Below are positions 17,259 to 29,987 of a DNA stretch of 64,000 nucleotides, in pieces. How positions within the stretch are numbered: position 1 is the stretch's first letter; every line of letters starts with the position of its first letter. Position numbers and translations under genes: made by a program. Source of the DNA: Micromonospora purpureochromogenes (GTDB taxonomy: Bacteria > Actinomycetota > Actinomycetes > Mycobacteriales > Micromonosporaceae); NCBI RefSeq assembly GCF_900091515.1, contig NZ_LT607410.1, positions 4,030,001 to 4,094,000 of the forward strand, given 5' to 3'. The notes beneath the pieces are model-generated. The model saw nothing but the letters and a program-made list of their open reading frames with translations. It did no database searches and had not been told where the DNA came from.

Positions 17259-18092
17259 CTACGCCTCCGGCGTCTGCTCCGGCTGACCCTCCAGGTCCGC
17301 CGAGGCGGCCGACGTGCTCGGCTTGTGCGCCTCCTCCGTCGGCACGGTCGGCGTCTTCGCCCGGCCGCCGGCCGGCGCGGCGTCACCCGCCGCGTCCCCG
17401 TCGAGCAGCGCGGTCAACGCCGCCCCGGTGACCCGCCGGAAGGTACGCCCCACCCGGCGCCGGTCCAGGACCGCCACCTCCAGCTGGTTGGCGGCGATCG
17501 TCCGGGCGGCCCCACCCTCACCGCCGACGCTGCTCAGCGCCTGCACGGCCACCCGCACCGCCTCGCTCAACGACATCTCCGGCCGGTGCTGCGCCTTCAA
17601 CACCCCGGTGATCGCCTCGGCCTGACCGCCCATGGCCATCCGGCCCGGCTCATCGTTGACCGAACCGTCGTAGGTGATCCGGTACAGCTCGTCGTCCTCG
17701 GCGGTGGCACCCACCTGCGCCACGCAGATCTCCACCTCGAACGGCTTGGACTGCTCGGTGAAGATCGAGCCCAGCGTCTGCGCGAACGCGTTCGCCAGCG
17801 CCCGGCCGGTGACGTCGCGCCGGTCGTAGCTCAGGCCGTTCAGGTCGGCCATCCGCACGCCGGCCCGGCGCAGGTTCTCGAACTCGTTGTAACGGCCGAC
17901 CGCGGCGAAGCCGATCCGGTCGTAGATCTCGCTGACCTTGTGCAGGGCGCTGGAGAGGTTCTCCGCGACGAAGAGCACCCCGCCCTCATAGCTCAGGACC
18001 ACCGCGCTGCGACCCCGGGCGACGCCCTTACGGGCCAGCTCGGAGCGGTCGCGCATGATCTGCTCGGGCGAGGCGTAGAACTGCATGGCCAC
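17259..18092 (-). CDS. prcA: 20S proteasome alpha subunit
   Basis: A 277-aa alpha subunit forming the outer rings and substrate gate of the bacterial 20S proteasome. [42 protein letters not shown] is the conserved N-terminal gate helix region. [22 protein letters not shown] and [29 protein letters not shown] are alpha-subunit signatures. Residues after about 230 form an acidic, low-complexity tail ending TPEA. The start is taken at GTG 18092; an in-frame ATG at 18086 is also possible. It lies 62 nt downstream of prcB. Confidence 0.95.
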   Translation of the reverse strand: MAMQFYASPEQIMRDRSELARKGVARGRSAVVLSYEGGVLFVAENLSSALHKVSEIYDRIGFAAVGRYNEFENLRRAGVRMADLNGLSYDRRDVTGRALANAFAQTLGSIFTEQSKPFEVEICVAQVGATAEDDELYRITYDGSVNDEPGRMAMGGQAEAITGVLKAQHRPEMSLSEAVRVAVQALSSVGGEGGAARTIAANQLEVAVLDRRRVGRTFRRVTGAALTALLDGDAAGDAAPAGGRAKTPTVPTEEAHKPSTSAASADLEGQPEQTPEA

Positions 18093-18154
18093 GGCGGCGG
18101 TTCTCCTTCGGGCGCTGTGCTGACGACTGCTGACTGTGAGGTGGGAAGCGGGCC

Positions 18155-18994
18155 TCAGCCGCCCGGGTTCTCCATCCGCGCGGCCACGACCGCCTCGGCG
18201 ATCGCCGCCGTCTCGGCGTCGGTGAGCCGGTGGGTGCCATCGGCCGTCGCCGTCATCACCACCGGGTAGATCCGCCGGGTCAGGTCCGGGCCGCCGGTGG
18301 CGGTGTCGTCGTCCGCGGCGTCGTAGAGCGCCTCGACGGCCAGCCGGACCGCGTCGTTCACGGAGATCCCGGCGCGGAAGCGCTTCTTCAGGGCGGACTT
18401 GGCGAAGAGCGAGCCCGAGCCGATCGCGTCGTAGCCGGTCTCCCCGTAGGGACCGCCGGTGACGTCGAAGCTGAAGATCCGCCCGGCCGTCGCCGGGTCC
18501 TTCGCGGCCAGGTCGAAGCCGGCGAAGAGCGGCACGACCGCGAGCCCCTGCATGGCCGCGCCGAGGTTGCCGCGGATCATCGAGGCGAGCCGGTTGGCCT
18601 TGCCGTCGAGCGAGAGCATCGCGCCCTCGATCTTCTCGTAGTGCTCCAGCTCCACCTGGAACAGTCGCATCAGCTCGATGCCGATGCCGGCCGTGCCCGC
18701 GATGCCCACCAGCGAGTACGCGTCGGCCGGGTGCACCTTTTCGATGTCGCGCTGGGCGATCAGGTTGCCCATGGTGGCCCGCCGGTCGCCGGCCATCACC
18801 ACGCCACCGGCGGCCGAGATGGCCACGATGGTCGTCGCGTGCGGCGCCAGGTCGGCGGCCATGCCCGGCGGCAGCGGCCGTCGGCCGGGCAGCATCTCGG
18901 GGGCCACCCTGCTCAGGAACGAGGTGAAGGAGGACGTCCCCGCGTTGGTGAACACATCTGGTAGACGCCCGGATGGATCAAAGCCCGCTGCCAC
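18155..18994 (-). CDS. prcB: 20S proteasome beta subunit
   Basis: A 279-aa precursor of the catalytic beta subunit. A propeptide of about 52 residues ends at LAPHA. The mature enzyme would start [19 protein letters not shown], with Thr as the N-terminal nucleophile and the conserved Asp and Lys nearby. [25 protein letters not shown] is typical of beta subunits. The GTG start at 18994 lies inside the preceding endonuclease gene, an overlap of 82 bp, so translation is probably coupled. It acts in the cytoplasm on pupylated proteins fed by Arc/Mpa. Confidence 0.95.
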   Translation of the reverse strand: MAAGFDPSGRLPDVFTNAGTSSFTSFLSRVAPEMLPGRRPLPPGMAADLAPHATTIVAISAAGGVVMAGDRRATMGNLIAQRDIEKVHPADAYSLVGIAGTAGIGIELMRLFQVELEHYEKIEGAMLSLDGKANRLASMIRGNLGAAMQGLAVVPLFAGFDLAAKDPATAGRIFSFDVTGGPYGETGYDAIGSGSLFAKSALKKRFRAGISVNDAVRLAVEALYDAADDDTATGGPDLTRRIYPVVMTATADGTHRLTDAETAAIAEAVVAARMENPGG

Positions 18995-19476
18995 GTGGTT
19001 CCTCTCAGGTACGTGATCGCCCTGGCCAGCCTCGTGGGACTGTCACGGAACTGGCCAAGACCACCGTTGCAGTTGAAGCAGAGTATCCCGCGCACCCATC
19101 CGGTGCGATGATCGTGGTCCAGGTGTTGCGGGTCGGCGCCGCCACAGATCGCGCAGACACCGCCCTGTTCGGCCAGGAGCTCGTCGAACTCCTTCTGCCC
19201 CACGCCGTAGCGGCGGCGCAGGTGGTACTCGCGACTACCGCCGTGGAGCCGTTGCCGGGTCTCCTTGAGACCCTCGGCGACCGGCACCGGAGACCTCTTC
19301 TGCGGGGCGATGCCGCGCCTACGGCGGCTCTCCTCCGACCGGGCGGTCGCGCAGGCCTTGCAGTAGAAGGCCAGCGCGTCCACCCGTCGGCGGTCGCGGT
19401 GGAACTCAGTGAGGGGAAGTGCCGGCTTGCACTGCGGGCGCACCTTGCCCGAGCGCAAATCGAACATATGCCTCAC
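18913..19476 (-). CDS. endonuclease VII-like HNH protein
   Basis: A 187-aa protein with a recombination-endonuclease-VII type zinc/HNH domain at about residues 90-165. [38 protein letters not shown] contains two CxxC pairs and the HxDHDH catalytic motif. A second zinc-finger-like segment near the N-terminus ([19 protein letters not shown]) keeps one CxxC but has only a single Cys in place of the first pair. The GTG start overlaps the pup stop by four bases (GTGA), and its 3' end overlaps prcB by 82 bp. It is thus embedded in the pup-prcBA operon. DNA cleavage is plausible from the family. Its role beside the proteasome is unknown. Confidence 0.85.
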   Translation of the reverse strand: MRHMFDLRSGKVRPQCKPALPLTEFHRDRRRVDALAFYCKACATARSEESRRRRGIAPQKRSPVPVAEGLKETRQRLHGGSREYHLRRRYGVGQKEFDELLAEQGGVCAICGGADPQHLDHDHRTGWVRGILCFNCNGGLGQFRDSPTRLARAITYLRGTTWQRALIHPGVYQMCSPTRGRPPSPRS

Positions 19477-19688
19477 TGACCCCCTTTCTGCACATAACCC
19501 CTAACGAACTCTTCTGCGTTCTCCTCCAGGACGGAGTCGATCTCGTCGAGCAGGTCGTCGACGTCCTCGGTGATCTCGGCGTGCCGCTCGGCGACCTCCG
19601 GGTTCGCCTCGGTGGTGACGTCCTCGATCTCCTCGCCCTGACGGGCCTTGCCCGACTGCGACTGCCCGCCGCTGTCACGAGTGGCCAT
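19473..19688 (-). CDS. pup: prokaryotic ubiquitin-like protein Pup
   Basis: A 71-aa disordered, acidic tag. It starts MATRDSGGQSQSGKARQ and has the Mpa-binding helical segment (EVAERHAEITEDVDDLLDEIDSVLEENAEEFVRGYVQ). It ends in GGQ, so Dop must deamidate the last Gln to Glu before PafA can ligate it. The ATG at 19688 is the canonical start; the open frame continues upstream without homology. It overlaps the endonuclease gene by four bases. Confidence 0.96.
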   Translation of the reverse strand: MATRDSGGQSQSGKARQGEEIEDVTTEANPEVAERHAEITEDVDDLLDEIDSVLEENAEEFVRGYVQKGGQ

Positions 19689-19794
19689 GGCTGCCTCCTC
19701 CACGATCGTCTGCGATGAACTTACCTCGCCTGAGCGACGAAAAGCCCGCCGCGCGCCGGCTCGCGGCACCCGACGGGCGTACGTCGGCGGCCGG

Positions 19795-21312
19795 TCAGCC
19801 GCCGGTGAGCGTCTCCAGCAGGTCCTTGGCGCTCGCGCACCGGTCGAAGAGCGCGCCGACGTGCGCGCGGGTGCCCCGTTCCGGCTCCATCATCGGCACC
19901 CGGACCAGCGACTCCCGGCCGACGTCGAAGATCACCGAGTCCCAGCTGGCGGCGACCACCTCGGAGGCGTACTGGGCCAGGCAGCGGCCCCGGAAGTAGG
20001 CGCGGGTGTCCTCCGGCGGCTGGACCATGGCGGTGCGGGTCTGCTCGTCGTCGAGCAGCGTCTTCATCGACCCGCGGGACACCAGCCGGTGGTAGAGGCC
20101 CTTCTCCGGGCGCACGTCGGAGTACTGCAGGTCGACCAGCTGGAGCTTGTGCGAGCCCCAGCCGAGCTTCTCCCGCTCCCGGTAGCCCTCCAGCAGCCGC
20201 AGCTTGGCCACCCAGTCCAGCTCGTCGGCGCAGAGGAACGCGTCGCGGCCGAGCCGGTCCAGCACGCTCTCCCACCGGTCCAGCACGTCCGTGGTCTGCT
20301 CGTCGACGTCGTCGCCGTACCGGTCGTCGACAAAGGACCGGACCCGCTCCAGGTAGGCCCACTGGACGTCGAGGGCGGTCAGCCGGCGGCCGTCGCGCAT
20401 CCGCATCAGGTGCTTCAGCGACGGGTCGTGACTGACCGCGCGCAGTTCGCTGACCGGGTCGGCGATGCCCAGGTCGGCGCCGAGCGCCTTCTCCTCGATC
20501 ATGGTGAGGATCAGCGCGGTGGTGCCGAGCTTGAGGTAGGTGGAGATCTCCGAGAGGTTGGCGTCGCCGATGATGACGTGCAGCCGCCGGTACTTGTCGG
20601 CGTCGGCGTGCGGCTCGTCCCGGGTGTTGATGATGGGCCGCTTGAGGGTGGTCTCCAGGCCGACCTCGACCTCGAAGAAGTCGGCCCGCTGGGAGATCTG
20701 GAAACCGCTCTGGCCGCCGTCCTGGCCGATGCCGACCCGGCCGGCGCCGCAGACGATCTGCCGGGTGACGAAGAACGGCGTCAGGTACGCCACGATGTCG
20801 GCGAACGGGGTCTGCCGGCGCATGAGGTAGTTCTCGTGCGCGCCGTAGCTGGCGCCCTTGTTGTCGGTGTTGTTCTTGTAGAGGTGGATCGGGTGGGTGC
20901 CGGGGATGGTGGCGGCGCGGCGGGCGGCCTCGGCCATCACCCGCTCCCCCGCCTTGTCCCAGCGCACCAGGTCCAGCGGGTTGGTCACCTCTGGGGTGGA
21001 GTACTCGGGGTGGGCGTGGTCGACGTAGAGCCGCGCGCCGTTGGTGAGTATCACGTTGGCCAGGCCGAGGTCCTCGTCGGCGAGCGCCTCGGCGGGGTCG
21101 TACGCGGCTCCGGAGTAGGTGAAGCCGCGGGCGTCGCGCAGTGGCGACTCCTCCTCGTAGTCCCACCGGGCCCGGCCGCCGCGGTTGAGCTCGGGGCGCG
21201 CTCCGTAGGCGTTGACCACCTGGGAGGAGGTGACCATCGGGTTGGCTCCGGCCTGGCCGGGCACGGAGATTCCGTACTCGACCTCGGTGCCCATGATCCG
21301 TCTAACGCTCAT
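19795..21312 (-). CDS. dop: Pup deamidase/depupylase Dop
   Basis: A 505-aa paralogue of PafA that deamidates Pup-Gln and removes Pup from substrates. [20 protein letters not shown] and [20 protein letters not shown] (with the catalytic Asp of Dop in the [13 protein letters not shown] loop) are diagnostic. [20 protein letters not shown] and [29 protein letters not shown] match PafA. The segment around residues 35-85 before the [11 protein letters not shown] motif corresponds to the Dop loop absent from PafA. It lies 106 nt upstream of pup on the same strand. Confidence 0.96.
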   Translation of the reverse strand: MSVRRIMGTEVEYGISVPGQAGANPMVTSSQVVNAYGARPELNRGGRARWDYEEESPLRDARGFTYSGAAYDPAEALADEDLGLANVILTNGARLYVDHAHPEYSTPEVTNPLDLVRWDKAGERVMAEAARRAATIPGTHPIHLYKNNTDNKGASYGAHENYLMRRQTPFADIVAYLTPFFVTRQIVCGAGRVGIGQDGGQSGFQISQRADFFEVEVGLETTLKRPIINTRDEPHADADKYRRLHVIIGDANLSEISTYLKLGTTALILTMIEEKALGADLGIADPVSELRAVSHDPSLKHLMRMRDGRRLTALDVQWAYLERVRSFVDDRYGDDVDEQTTDVLDRWESVLDRLGRDAFLCADELDWVAKLRLLEGYREREKLGWGSHKLQLVDLQYSDVRPEKGLYHRLVSRGSMKTLLDDEQTRTAMVQPPEDTRAYFRGRCLAQYASEVVAASWDSVIFDVGRESLVRVPMMEPERGTRAHVGALFDRCASAKDLLETLTGG

Positions 21313-21370
21313 CGACCTACCCGCTTCGCTCGCCCGACCCGGTCCCCCGTCACGTCGAGCGTAGTCCGCC

Positions 21371-23440
21371 TCAGGGCGTAGGGGGGCACGCCGGCACAGG
21401 CGGCTCGGGTGTCGCGGGCGGGGCGCCGGGCACGGGGGGCGGCTCGGAGGGGAGCACGTCGCACTCGGGAACAGTGAGGGGCACGAAGCTGATCCGGTGG
21501 CGCAGCGACGGGTCCTTCCTGATCAGCCGCTGGACCCGGCGTTCGGCGCGGGGGTCGGCGGTGATGAAGCGGATCGGCCCGGAGACCCGCCGGACGATCT
21601 GGTCGGTGCGTTCGGGTTCGAGGAAGTCCAGGTTGTATACGCCGGGTTCGGTGCGCGCGGTGGTGCCGTGCAGCGCGTCGACGCAGAGGGTCTCGACGTA
21701 GCCCCGGTAGGGGCCGCGGTCGAGGACGATGGTGGTGGTGTCGGGCAGGTCGGGGTACCGCTGCGCGGCGGCGGCGCAGACCCACGCCTCTTTGGACGGC
21801 AGGTGCAGGTCCTGGTGCACCCACCGCTGCGTCCAGGTCCGCTCGTTGGCGATGAGCAGGCTCGGGTGCCATCCGGTGACGCCGCAGAGCGTCACGGCGA
21901 CGGCCATGACGACGACTCCGGTGAGGACGCCGGCGACGGTGGTCGCGATGCCGCGCGGCGACCGGCCGGGCCGGGGTACGGGCAGCAGCCGGATCACGGC
22001 GGCGGCGCCGACGACGAGCAGCGCCGTGGCCAGGTGGGTGGACTTGATGAAGTAGTAGCCGGGCTCGACGCCGGAGGTGGTGTTGTACTGCGCGATGCCC
22101 AGCGGCAGGGCGACGCCGATGGCGGCGACGAGCAGCCAGCGCCGCCAGGTGGGGTCGGCGCGGCGGACCTGGACGAGCAGGGCCACCCCGATGATGCCGC
22201 CGAGCCAGATGAGTGCGCGCCAGGCTTCGGTGCGGGCCTCGATGCCGCCGTTGACGGCCAGCGCCTCGGTCTGCTTGGCGCGCAGCACGCCGAGCAGCGG
22301 GGCGACCAGGGCGAGGGGGGCGGTGAGGAGGCCGACGGCGAGCACGGTGGGCCAGCGGCGCAGCGCCTCCCGCCGGTGGCCGAGCACCCAGCAGAGCACC
22401 AGCGCGGCGGCGGGCGGGAGGAACAGGTAGTAGGTGAAGCCGATGGCGACGAGCAGCGCGGCGAGCAGGACGACCTGTTCGCGGGTGTTGGCGAGCGGCC
22501 GGCCGACCAGCGCGGCGAGCAGCACGGTGAGGGCCAGCCCGAGGATCTCGGTCGGGTAGCCGGAGACGAGCAGGCGGGGCAGTTGGGTGCCGAGGATCAG
22601 GGCGCCGACGACGACGGTGAGCACGATGCGGTGCAGCGGGTGGACGGGTCCGGCGATGCGGTGCGCGGCCCAGAGCAGCACCAGCACGAGGAGTCCGAAG
22701 CTGGCCATGAGCCAGCCGGCGTAGTGGTCGACGGCGGCCGCGCCGCGGGGCGCGGCGCCGACGGGGGTGAGGAAGCCGTCGAGCATGGCGGTGACCAGGT
22801 GCCAGCCCTGCGGGTAGTAGAGCAGTTGGGAGAGGATCTGGTCCTTGGCGGCGGCGGGGTCGACGAAGGCGTAGCCGCCGAGGCGGCCGACGACGTCGAA
22901 GAGGGCCAGGTGTCGCCAGTTGTCCTCGCCGCGGGCGAGGATGCTCAGCTGGTCGGCGAGGTCGGTGGCGCGCTGCCAGGGCGCGGAGAGGTACGTGAGC
23001 ATCGCGGCGGTGCCGGCGACGGGGAACAGGTCGACCCGGCCGGGGCGCGGCAGGCGGGGGCGTCGGCGCAGCGCGGCGGCGGCGAGGACGACCACGGTGA
23101 GGGCGACGCCGGTCAGCGGCACGGGCCGCATGCCCCAGGGCCAGACGGCGAAGAGCAGTCCGCCGGCGGTGGCCGCGCCGAGCAGCAGGGCGAGCGCGAG
23201 CACCAGCCGGTCGAGCAGGGTACGGCCGCCGCGCAGCACGCTGGCGGTGGCGAGCAGCACGAGCGGCGGCAGCAGCCAGCCGCCGTGCAGGGCGTGCGTG
23301 GCGGCGGGTACGCCCCAGGCCGCCATGAGCGCCGCGAGCACGACCGGACCCCGTCGCCAGGGGCGCCGGGTCGGGGCGGGCGGGTGCGCGTCCTCGACCG
23401 CCGTGGTGGGCGGCTCGAGGACGGTGAGCTCGGACGACAC
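21371..23440 (-). CDS. large polytopic membrane protein, GT-C-like
   Basis: A 689-aa protein with about twelve or more hydrophobic helices between residues 30 and 520, then a soluble C-terminal domain (residues 530-660) and a Pro-rich tail ([21 protein letters not shown]). Arrangement and size resemble polyprenyl-phosphate-dependent GT-C glycosyltransferases, but no family motif is certain. The extracytoplasmic segment [20 protein letters not shown] near residue 160 has clustered acidic residues. It starts with GTG at 23440, preceded by CGAGGAG. It lies between arc/mpa and dop on the same strand, with a strong hairpin just upstream. Function unknown. Confidence 0.7.
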   Translation of the reverse strand: MSSELTVLEPPTTAVEDAHPPAPTRRPWRRGPVVLAALMAAWGVPAATHALHGGWLLPPLVLLATASVLRGGRTLLDRLVLALALLLGAATAGGLLFAVWPWGMRPVPLTGVALTVVVLAAAALRRRPRLPRPGRVDLFPVAGTAAMLTYLSAPWQRATDLADQLSILARGEDNWRHLALFDVVGRLGGYAFVDPAAAKDQILSQLLYYPQGWHLVTAMLDGFLTPVGAAPRGAAAVDHYAGWLMASFGLLVLVLLWAAHRIAGPVHPLHRIVLTVVVGALILGTQLPRLLVSGYPTEILGLALTVLLAALVGRPLANTREQVVLLAALLVAIGFTYYLFLPPAAALVLCWVLGHRREALRRWPTVLAVGLLTAPLALVAPLLGVLRAKQTEALAVNGGIEARTEAWRALIWLGGIIGVALLVQVRRADPTWRRWLLVAAIGVALPLGIAQYNTTSGVEPGYYFIKSTHLATALLVVGAAAVIRLLPVPRPGRSPRGIATTVAGVLTGVVVMAVAVTLCGVTGWHPSLLIANERTWTQRWVHQDLHLPSKEAWVCAAAAQRYPDLPDTTTIVLDRGPYRGYVETLCVDALHGTTARTEPGVYNLDFLEPERTDQIVRRVSGPIRFITADPRAERRVQRLIRKDPSLRHRISFVPLTVPECDVLPSEPPPVPGAPPATPEPPVPACPPTP

Positions 23441-23545
23441 GAAGCTCCTCGGACGGTCGACGGCGGTGTGCGAAGTCTACCGACGAGTCCGGCATTTGAC
23501 CCCCTGGGGACGCAGCGCCCAGGTGAACGTGTCGTGACATGCGAG

Positions 23546-23577
23546 GAAGCCCCGCGGCGCGGGCGCCGCGGGGCTTC
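23546..23577 (-). terminator. hairpin after arc/mpa
   Basis: A perfect 14-bp GC-rich stem (23546-23559 with 23564-23577) and 4-nt loop lie 12 nt after the arc/mpa stop and before the 689-aa membrane protein gene. It would end or attenuate the arc transcript. No long T-run follows, as is common in actinobacteria. Confidence 0.65.
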
Positions 23578-23589
23578 GTCGTCGTCCGG

Positions 23590-25371
23590 TCAGAGGTACT
23601 GGCCGGTGTTGCTGGCGGTCTCGATGGACCGGCCGGCCTCGGCGCCCTTGCCGCCGGAGACGAGCGTGCGGATGTAGACGATCCGCTCGCCCTTCTTGCC
23701 GGAGATCCGGGCCCAGTCGTCCGGGTTGGTGGTGTTGGGCAGGTCCTCGTTCTCGCGGAACTCGTCGACGCAGGCGTCGAGCAGGTGCTGCAGGCGCAGA
23801 CCCTTGCGCCCGGAGGTGAGGAACTCCTTGATCGCCATCTTCTTGCCGCGGTCGACGATGTTCTGGATCATGGCGCCGGAGTTGAAGTCCTTGAAGTAGA
23901 GGACTTCCTTGTCGCCGTTGGCGTAGGTCACCTCGAGGAAGCGGTTCTCCTCGGTCTCGGAGTACATCCGGAGCACGACCGCGTCGATCATCGCCGCCAC
24001 GGTGGCCTGCGGGTCACCGCCGTGCTCGGCGAGGTCGTCCGGGTGCAGGGGCAGCCCGGAGAGGATGTACTTGGAGAAGATGTCCTTGGCCGCCTCGGCG
24101 TCCGGACGCTCAATCTTGATCTTCACGTCGAGCCGGCCGGGGCGCAGGATGGCCGGGTCGATCATGTCCTCCCGGTTGGAGGCGCCGATCACGATGACGT
24201 TCTCCAGCCCCTCCACACCGTCGATCTCGCTGAGCAGCTGCGGGACGATCGTGTTCTCGACGTCGGAGGAGACGCCGGAGCCGCGGGTGCGGAAGACGGA
24301 GTCCATCTCGTCGAAGAAGACGATGACGGGGGTGCCCTCGCCGGCCTTCTCCCGGGCCCGCTGGAAGATCAGCCGGATGTGCCGCTCGGTCTCGCCGACG
24401 TACTTGTTGAGCAGCTCGGGGCCCTTGATGTTGAGGAAGAAGCTGGTGTGCTTCTCCTCACCCCGGCGCTCGGCGATCTTCTTGGCCAGCGAGTTGGCCA
24501 CCGCCTTGGCGATCAGCGTCTTGCCGCAGCCGGGCGGCCCGTAGAGCAGGATGCCCTTCGGCGGCCGGAGCTGGTGCTCGCGGAACAGCTCGGCGTGCAG
24601 GAAGGGCAGCTCCACCGCGTCGCGGATCTGCTCGATCTGCGACTGGAGGCCACCGATGTCGCCGTAGTCGACGTCGGGCACCTCCTCCAGGACGAGCTCC
24701 TCGACCTCGCTCTTCGGGATCCGCTCGTACGCGTACGCCGAGCGGGGTTCGATCATGAGCGAGTCGCCGGCCCGGATCGGCGAGCCGATCAGGGTCTCCG
24801 CGAGGTGCACGATGCGCTCCTCGTCGGAGTGCGAGACCACCAGCGCGCGGTCGCCGGTGCTGCCGTCCGGACCCGCGAGGATCTCCTTGAGCATCACCAC
24901 CTCGCCGACCCGCTCGTAGCCGAAGGCGTCGACGATGTTGAGCGCGTCGTTGAGCAGCACCTCCTGGCCACGCCGCAGCTCGGCGGCGTCCAGCGAGGGC
25001 GAGACGGCGACCCGGAGCTTGCGTCCGCCGGTGAAGATGTCCACCGTGCCGTCGTCGTGCCGCGCGAGGAAGACGCCGTAGCCACTCGGTGGCTGCGCCA
25101 GCCGGTCGATCTCCTCCTTGAGCGTCACGATCTGCGCGCGAGCCTCCTTGAGGGTGCTCACGAGCCGGTCGTTGTTCTCGGTCAGCCGCGCCAACTGTGC
25201 CTGGGTGGCCGCCAGCCGCTCTTCGAGCTGCCGGACGTGTCGGGGGCTTTCGGTCAACTTGCGCCGCACCAGAGCGAGTTCCTCTTGCAGGAACGCGACC
25301 TGCGTGGAGAGATCGTGGGCTTCCTTTTCCCACCGTGCGGCGCGCGAGTCCGCGTCGTCGCTGCGTGCCAC
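23590..25371 (-). CDS. arc: proteasome-associated AAA+ ATPase Arc/Mpa
   Basis: A 593-aa hexameric unfoldase that recognises Pup and feeds substrates to the 20S core. The N-terminal coiled coil (about residues 10-95, e.g. [24 protein letters not shown]) binds Pup. OB-fold interdomains follow. The AAA module has Walker A GPPGCGKT near residue 280 and Walker [10 protein letters not shown] near 350, with the second region [17 protein letters not shown]. The C-terminus GQYL is the proteasome-docking motif. The start is GTG at 25371. It is divergent from the ferredoxin gene, with about 177 bp for promoters. Confidence 0.97.
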   Translation of the reverse strand: MARSDDADSRAARWEKEAHDLSTQVAFLQEELALVRRKLTESPRHVRQLEERLAATQAQLARLTENNDRLVSTLKEARAQIVTLKEEIDRLAQPPSGYGVFLARHDDGTVDIFTGGRKLRVAVSPSLDAAELRRGQEVLLNDALNIVDAFGYERVGEVVMLKEILAGPDGSTGDRALVVSHSDEERIVHLAETLIGSPIRAGDSLMIEPRSAYAYERIPKSEVEELVLEEVPDVDYGDIGGLQSQIEQIRDAVELPFLHAELFREHQLRPPKGILLYGPPGCGKTLIAKAVANSLAKKIAERRGEEKHTSFFLNIKGPELLNKYVGETERHIRLIFQRAREKAGEGTPVIVFFDEMDSVFRTRGSGVSSDVENTIVPQLLSEIDGVEGLENVIVIGASNREDMIDPAILRPGRLDVKIKIERPDAEAAKDIFSKYILSGLPLHPDDLAEHGGDPQATVAAMIDAVVLRMYSETEENRFLEVTYANGDKEVLYFKDFNSGAMIQNIVDRGKKMAIKEFLTSGRKGLRLQHLLDACVDEFRENEDLPNTTNPDDWARISGKKGERIVYIRTLVSGGKGAEAGRSIETASNTGQYL

Positions 25372-25548
25372 GTCCCACCTCCCCGGGGGGCTTGAACGTT
25401 CTGCCCTAACACTAGCCGCTATGAGCGCGATTCGGTCCTACGCAACACCCTCGTCACCGAACCTTGATCGCCAAGGGTCGCCTCCGGGTCGGGTACGGGC
25501 GTTCGGGTACCGTCGGGGCGTGGGACGGGAGAACATGGGGGGTGCATC

Positions 25549-25845
25549 GTGGCGGAGGTCGTGACGGACCAGCTTCAGGTCTGGGTGGACCAGGATCTCT
25601 GCACGGGCGACGGGCTCTGCGTGCAGTACGCGCCGGAGGTCTTCGAGTTCGACGTCGACGGCCTGGCGTACGTCAAGGGCCCCGACGGTGAGCTGCGGCT
25701 GGCCGCGGGCAGCCGGGTGGACGTGCCGGAGCACCTGCGCCTGGAGGTGATCGACTCGGCGAAGGAGTGCCCGGGCGAGTGCATCCACGTCGTGCGCGGC
25801 AGCGACGGCGTCGAGGTGGCCGGCCCGGAGGCCGAGGAGGACTGA
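25549..25845 (+). CDS. ferredoxin
   Basis: A 98-aa soluble electron carrier. Cys18, Cys24, Cys74 and Cys78 (LCTGDGLC and KECPGECIH) are spaced as in small actinobacterial ferredoxins carrying a 3Fe-4S or 4Fe-4S cluster. The family phrase APEVFEFDVDGLAYV is present. The GTG start at 25549 is preceded by GGGGGG. It is divergent from arc/mpa and ends in a strong hairpin. A physiological partner is not evident nearby. Confidence 0.85.
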   Translation: MAEVVTDQLQVWVDQDLCTGDGLCVQYAPEVFEFDVDGLAYVKGPDGELRLAAGSRVDVPEHLRLEVIDSAKECPGECIHVVRGSDGVEVAGPEAEED

Positions 25846-25868
25846 CCCGCCCGAGCGGGCACAGACGT

Positions 25869-25907
25869 CGCGGGGCCGCGGACGACGATGTCGTCCGCGG
25901 CCCCGCG
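25869..25907. terminator. bidirectional hairpin
   Basis: A perfect 17-bp GC-rich stem (25869-25885 with 25891-25907) with a 5-nt loop lies between the ferredoxin gene and the convergent 191-aa gene. It can serve both transcripts. Confidence 0.8.
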
Positions 25908-25923
25908 TGCGTCGGTCGGGCCC

Positions 25924-26499
25924 TCAGAGCACCGGGCGGCCCACCACGGAGGCGACCAGCCGGGCGAACTCCTCCAGCCGGGCGATCTGGCCGGCGCCGC
26001 CGTCGTCGAGCGTCTTGCCGAAGCGCAGCGCGTCGTGCCGGGGCGCCCCCACCATCTCGTCGCCGGGCGGCGCCTCGTCCAGCGAGGTCAGCAGCAGGTA
26101 GACGTCGATGCTGTCGACCCGGACCTCGCCGCTGTCGGCGCGGGTCAGCCGCCGCCGGCAGCCGACCTCGGTGACGGTGGAGACCGGCACCACCCGCAGC
26201 GACGAGGTCATCGACCCGGGCGGCCCCTCCCCCGGCGGCACGTCCTCGCCGTGCCAGAGCACCAGGCGGCTGCCGTCGCAGACGACGACCTCCTGCCACA
26301 CCCCGTTGACCTCGTTGACGAAGCGTTCCAGGGTGAAGCCGAGCACGGACGCGCCGCGCAGCACCCCACCGAGCGCCTCCAGGGCGATGTCCGGGTCCCG
26401 AAGGTAGGCCCGCGCCGCCGATTCGAGGTCCTGGTAGGGCGACCAGTCCGGGAACACCGCCGGCAGATCCCCACCACCGCCGAAGCCCGGCCGACTCAT
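25924..26499 (-). CDS. conserved hypothetical protein
   Basis: A 191-aa soluble protein without signal peptide or membrane helix. It contains an alpha/beta pattern (GVWQEVVVCDGSRLVLWHGEDVPPGEGP, SLRVVPVSTVTEVGCRRRL). I do not recognise a catalytic motif. It is downstream of trmI on the same strand, 81 nt after its stop, and precedes the shared hairpin, so it may be the last gene of a site-2 protease-trmI-hypothetical operon. The start is an ATG at 26499. Confidence 0.7.
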   Translation of the reverse strand: MSRPGFGGGGDLPAVFPDWSPYQDLESAARAYLRDPDIALEALGGVLRGASVLGFTLERFVNEVNGVWQEVVVCDGSRLVLWHGEDVPPGEGPPGSMTSSLRVVPVSTVTEVGCRRRLTRADSGEVRVDSIDVYLLLTSLDEAPPGDEMVGAPRHDALRFGKTLDDGGAGQIARLEEFARLVASVVGRPVL

Positions 26500-26580
26500 G
26501 CCCTCTCCCCCAGGTCGCGCCGCCGACCCGCACCGGCCGGCGGAATCCGCCCGCTCACTCCCAGCCGCCCCGCCCCGCCG

Positions 26581-28764
<2,184 letters not shown>

Positions 28765-28822
28765 CTACGCCGTGCCGATCATGCTCCGGTGCGCCGATCA
28801 CGGCCCTGTCACACCGGTGCCC

Positions 28823-28828
28823 TAACCT
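28823..28828 (+). promoter_or_regulatory. -10 box for RecB-like gene
   Basis: TAACCT ends 7 nt before the ATG at 28836, consistent with a leaderless transcript. Confidence 0.35.
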
Positions 28829-28835
28829 TCGGGAC

Positions 28836-29750
28836 ATGACGGCGGAACCGGTGATCGACGAGCAGGCCACTCCGGCGGCGGCGCTGCCGGCCACCATCCG
28901 GGCGTCGTTGTCGCCGTCGCGGGCGGCGGATTTCAAGACCTGTCCGCTGCTCTACCGGTTCCGCAGCATCGACCGGCTGCCCGAGCGCCCGACGGTGGAG
29001 CAGGCCCGGGGCACCCTGGTGCACGCGGTGCTGGAGCGGCTGTTCGACCTGCCGGCCGGCGGGCGCACCCCGGACGCCGCAGGCGGCCTGGTGGCCCCGC
29101 AGTGGGACCGGCTGGTCACCGAGCAGCCCGAGCTGGCCGGCCTGTTCGACCCGGGCGACGAGGCGGGCACCGCCGAGTTCCTGCGCTCGGCGGCGGGGCT
29201 GCTGGAGGGCTACTTCGCGGTGGAGGACCCGCGCCGGCTGGAGCCGGCCGAGCGGGAGAGCCTGATCTCGGCGGTGGTCGACGAGCAGCTGCTCATCCGG
29301 GGCTACCTCGACCGCCTCGACGTCGCGCCGGACGGCGCGCTGCGGGTGGTCGACTACAAGACCGGCGGCGCGCCCCGGGAGGCGTTCGAGGCCCGCGCGC
29401 TGTTCCAGCTGAAGTTCTACGCGCTGGTGCTGTGGCGCACCCGGGGGGTGGTGCCGCGGGTGCTGCGCCTGCTCTACCTCAAGGACGCCGAGGTCTGCGA
29501 CTACTCACCGGACGCCGAGGAGCTGCTGCGCTTCGAGCGCACGGTGGTGGCGCTCTGGCAGGCCATCGAGCAGGCCACCGCGCGCCAGGATTTCCGGCCC
29601 CGGCCGAGCCGGCTCTGCGACTGGTGCAGCCACCAGGCGCACTGCCCGACCTTCGGGGGCACCCCGCCGCCGTTCCCGGACCGGTCGGCGGCCGCCGACC
29701 CGCTGCGCGACGCCCGCTCCGGCCCGGCCGCCCCCGGCGCCGACGAGTGA
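28836..29750 (+). CDS. RecB family exonuclease
   Basis: A 304-aa PD-(D/E)XK nuclease-like protein. SPSRAADFKTCPLLYRFRSIDRLPE is the N-terminal signature. GTLVHAVLERLFDLP contains the conserved His, LRVVDYKTGG is the DYK catalytic triad region, and ALFQLKFYALVLW is the QxxxY motif. CDWCSHQAHCPTFG near the C-terminus supplies cysteines that may join an N-terminal Cys in an iron-sulfur cluster. A role in DNA repair is inferred from the family. The start is the ATG at 28836; a long frame upstream is a shadow of the protease gene. Confidence 0.88.
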   Translation: MTAEPVIDEQATPAAALPATIRASLSPSRAADFKTCPLLYRFRSIDRLPERPTVEQARGTLVHAVLERLFDLPAGGRTPDAAGGLVAPQWDRLVTEQPELAGLFDPGDEAGTAEFLRSAAGLLEGYFAVEDPRRLEPAERESLISAVVDEQLLIRGYLDRLDVAPDGALRVVDYKTGGAPREAFEARALFQLKFYALVLWRTRGVVPRVLRLLYLKDAEVCDYSPDAEELLRFERTVVALWQAIEQATARQDFRPRPSRLCDWCSHQAHCPTFGGTPPPFPDRSAAADPLRDARSGPAAPGADE

Positions 29751-29987
29751 GCCACCGAGCGATCCGGCGGCGCGGGCGCGGGCGGCCCAGCCGCCACCTG
29801 CGTAGACCCCCGGCCTGACGCCCGCTCCGGCGCAGACGGGCCGCCCGCCGGTCCCCGGCCGTCGGTGCTCCGCTCGCTGCGCCCGTCCCCGCCGGCCAGC
29901 CCGACCCAGTGGCGGAGGTCGTCTCCTCCTGAGGAGGAGGCCGGGTTCACCGCCCGCGATGGCCTGGCGCGCCGGGCGGCGGCTATC
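29751..29987. other. intergenic region left of TnpB element
   Basis: A 237-bp noncoding stretch after the RecB-like gene. I see no gene, hairpin or promoter of note. It ends at the left inverted repeat of the TnpB element. Confidence 0.35.
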
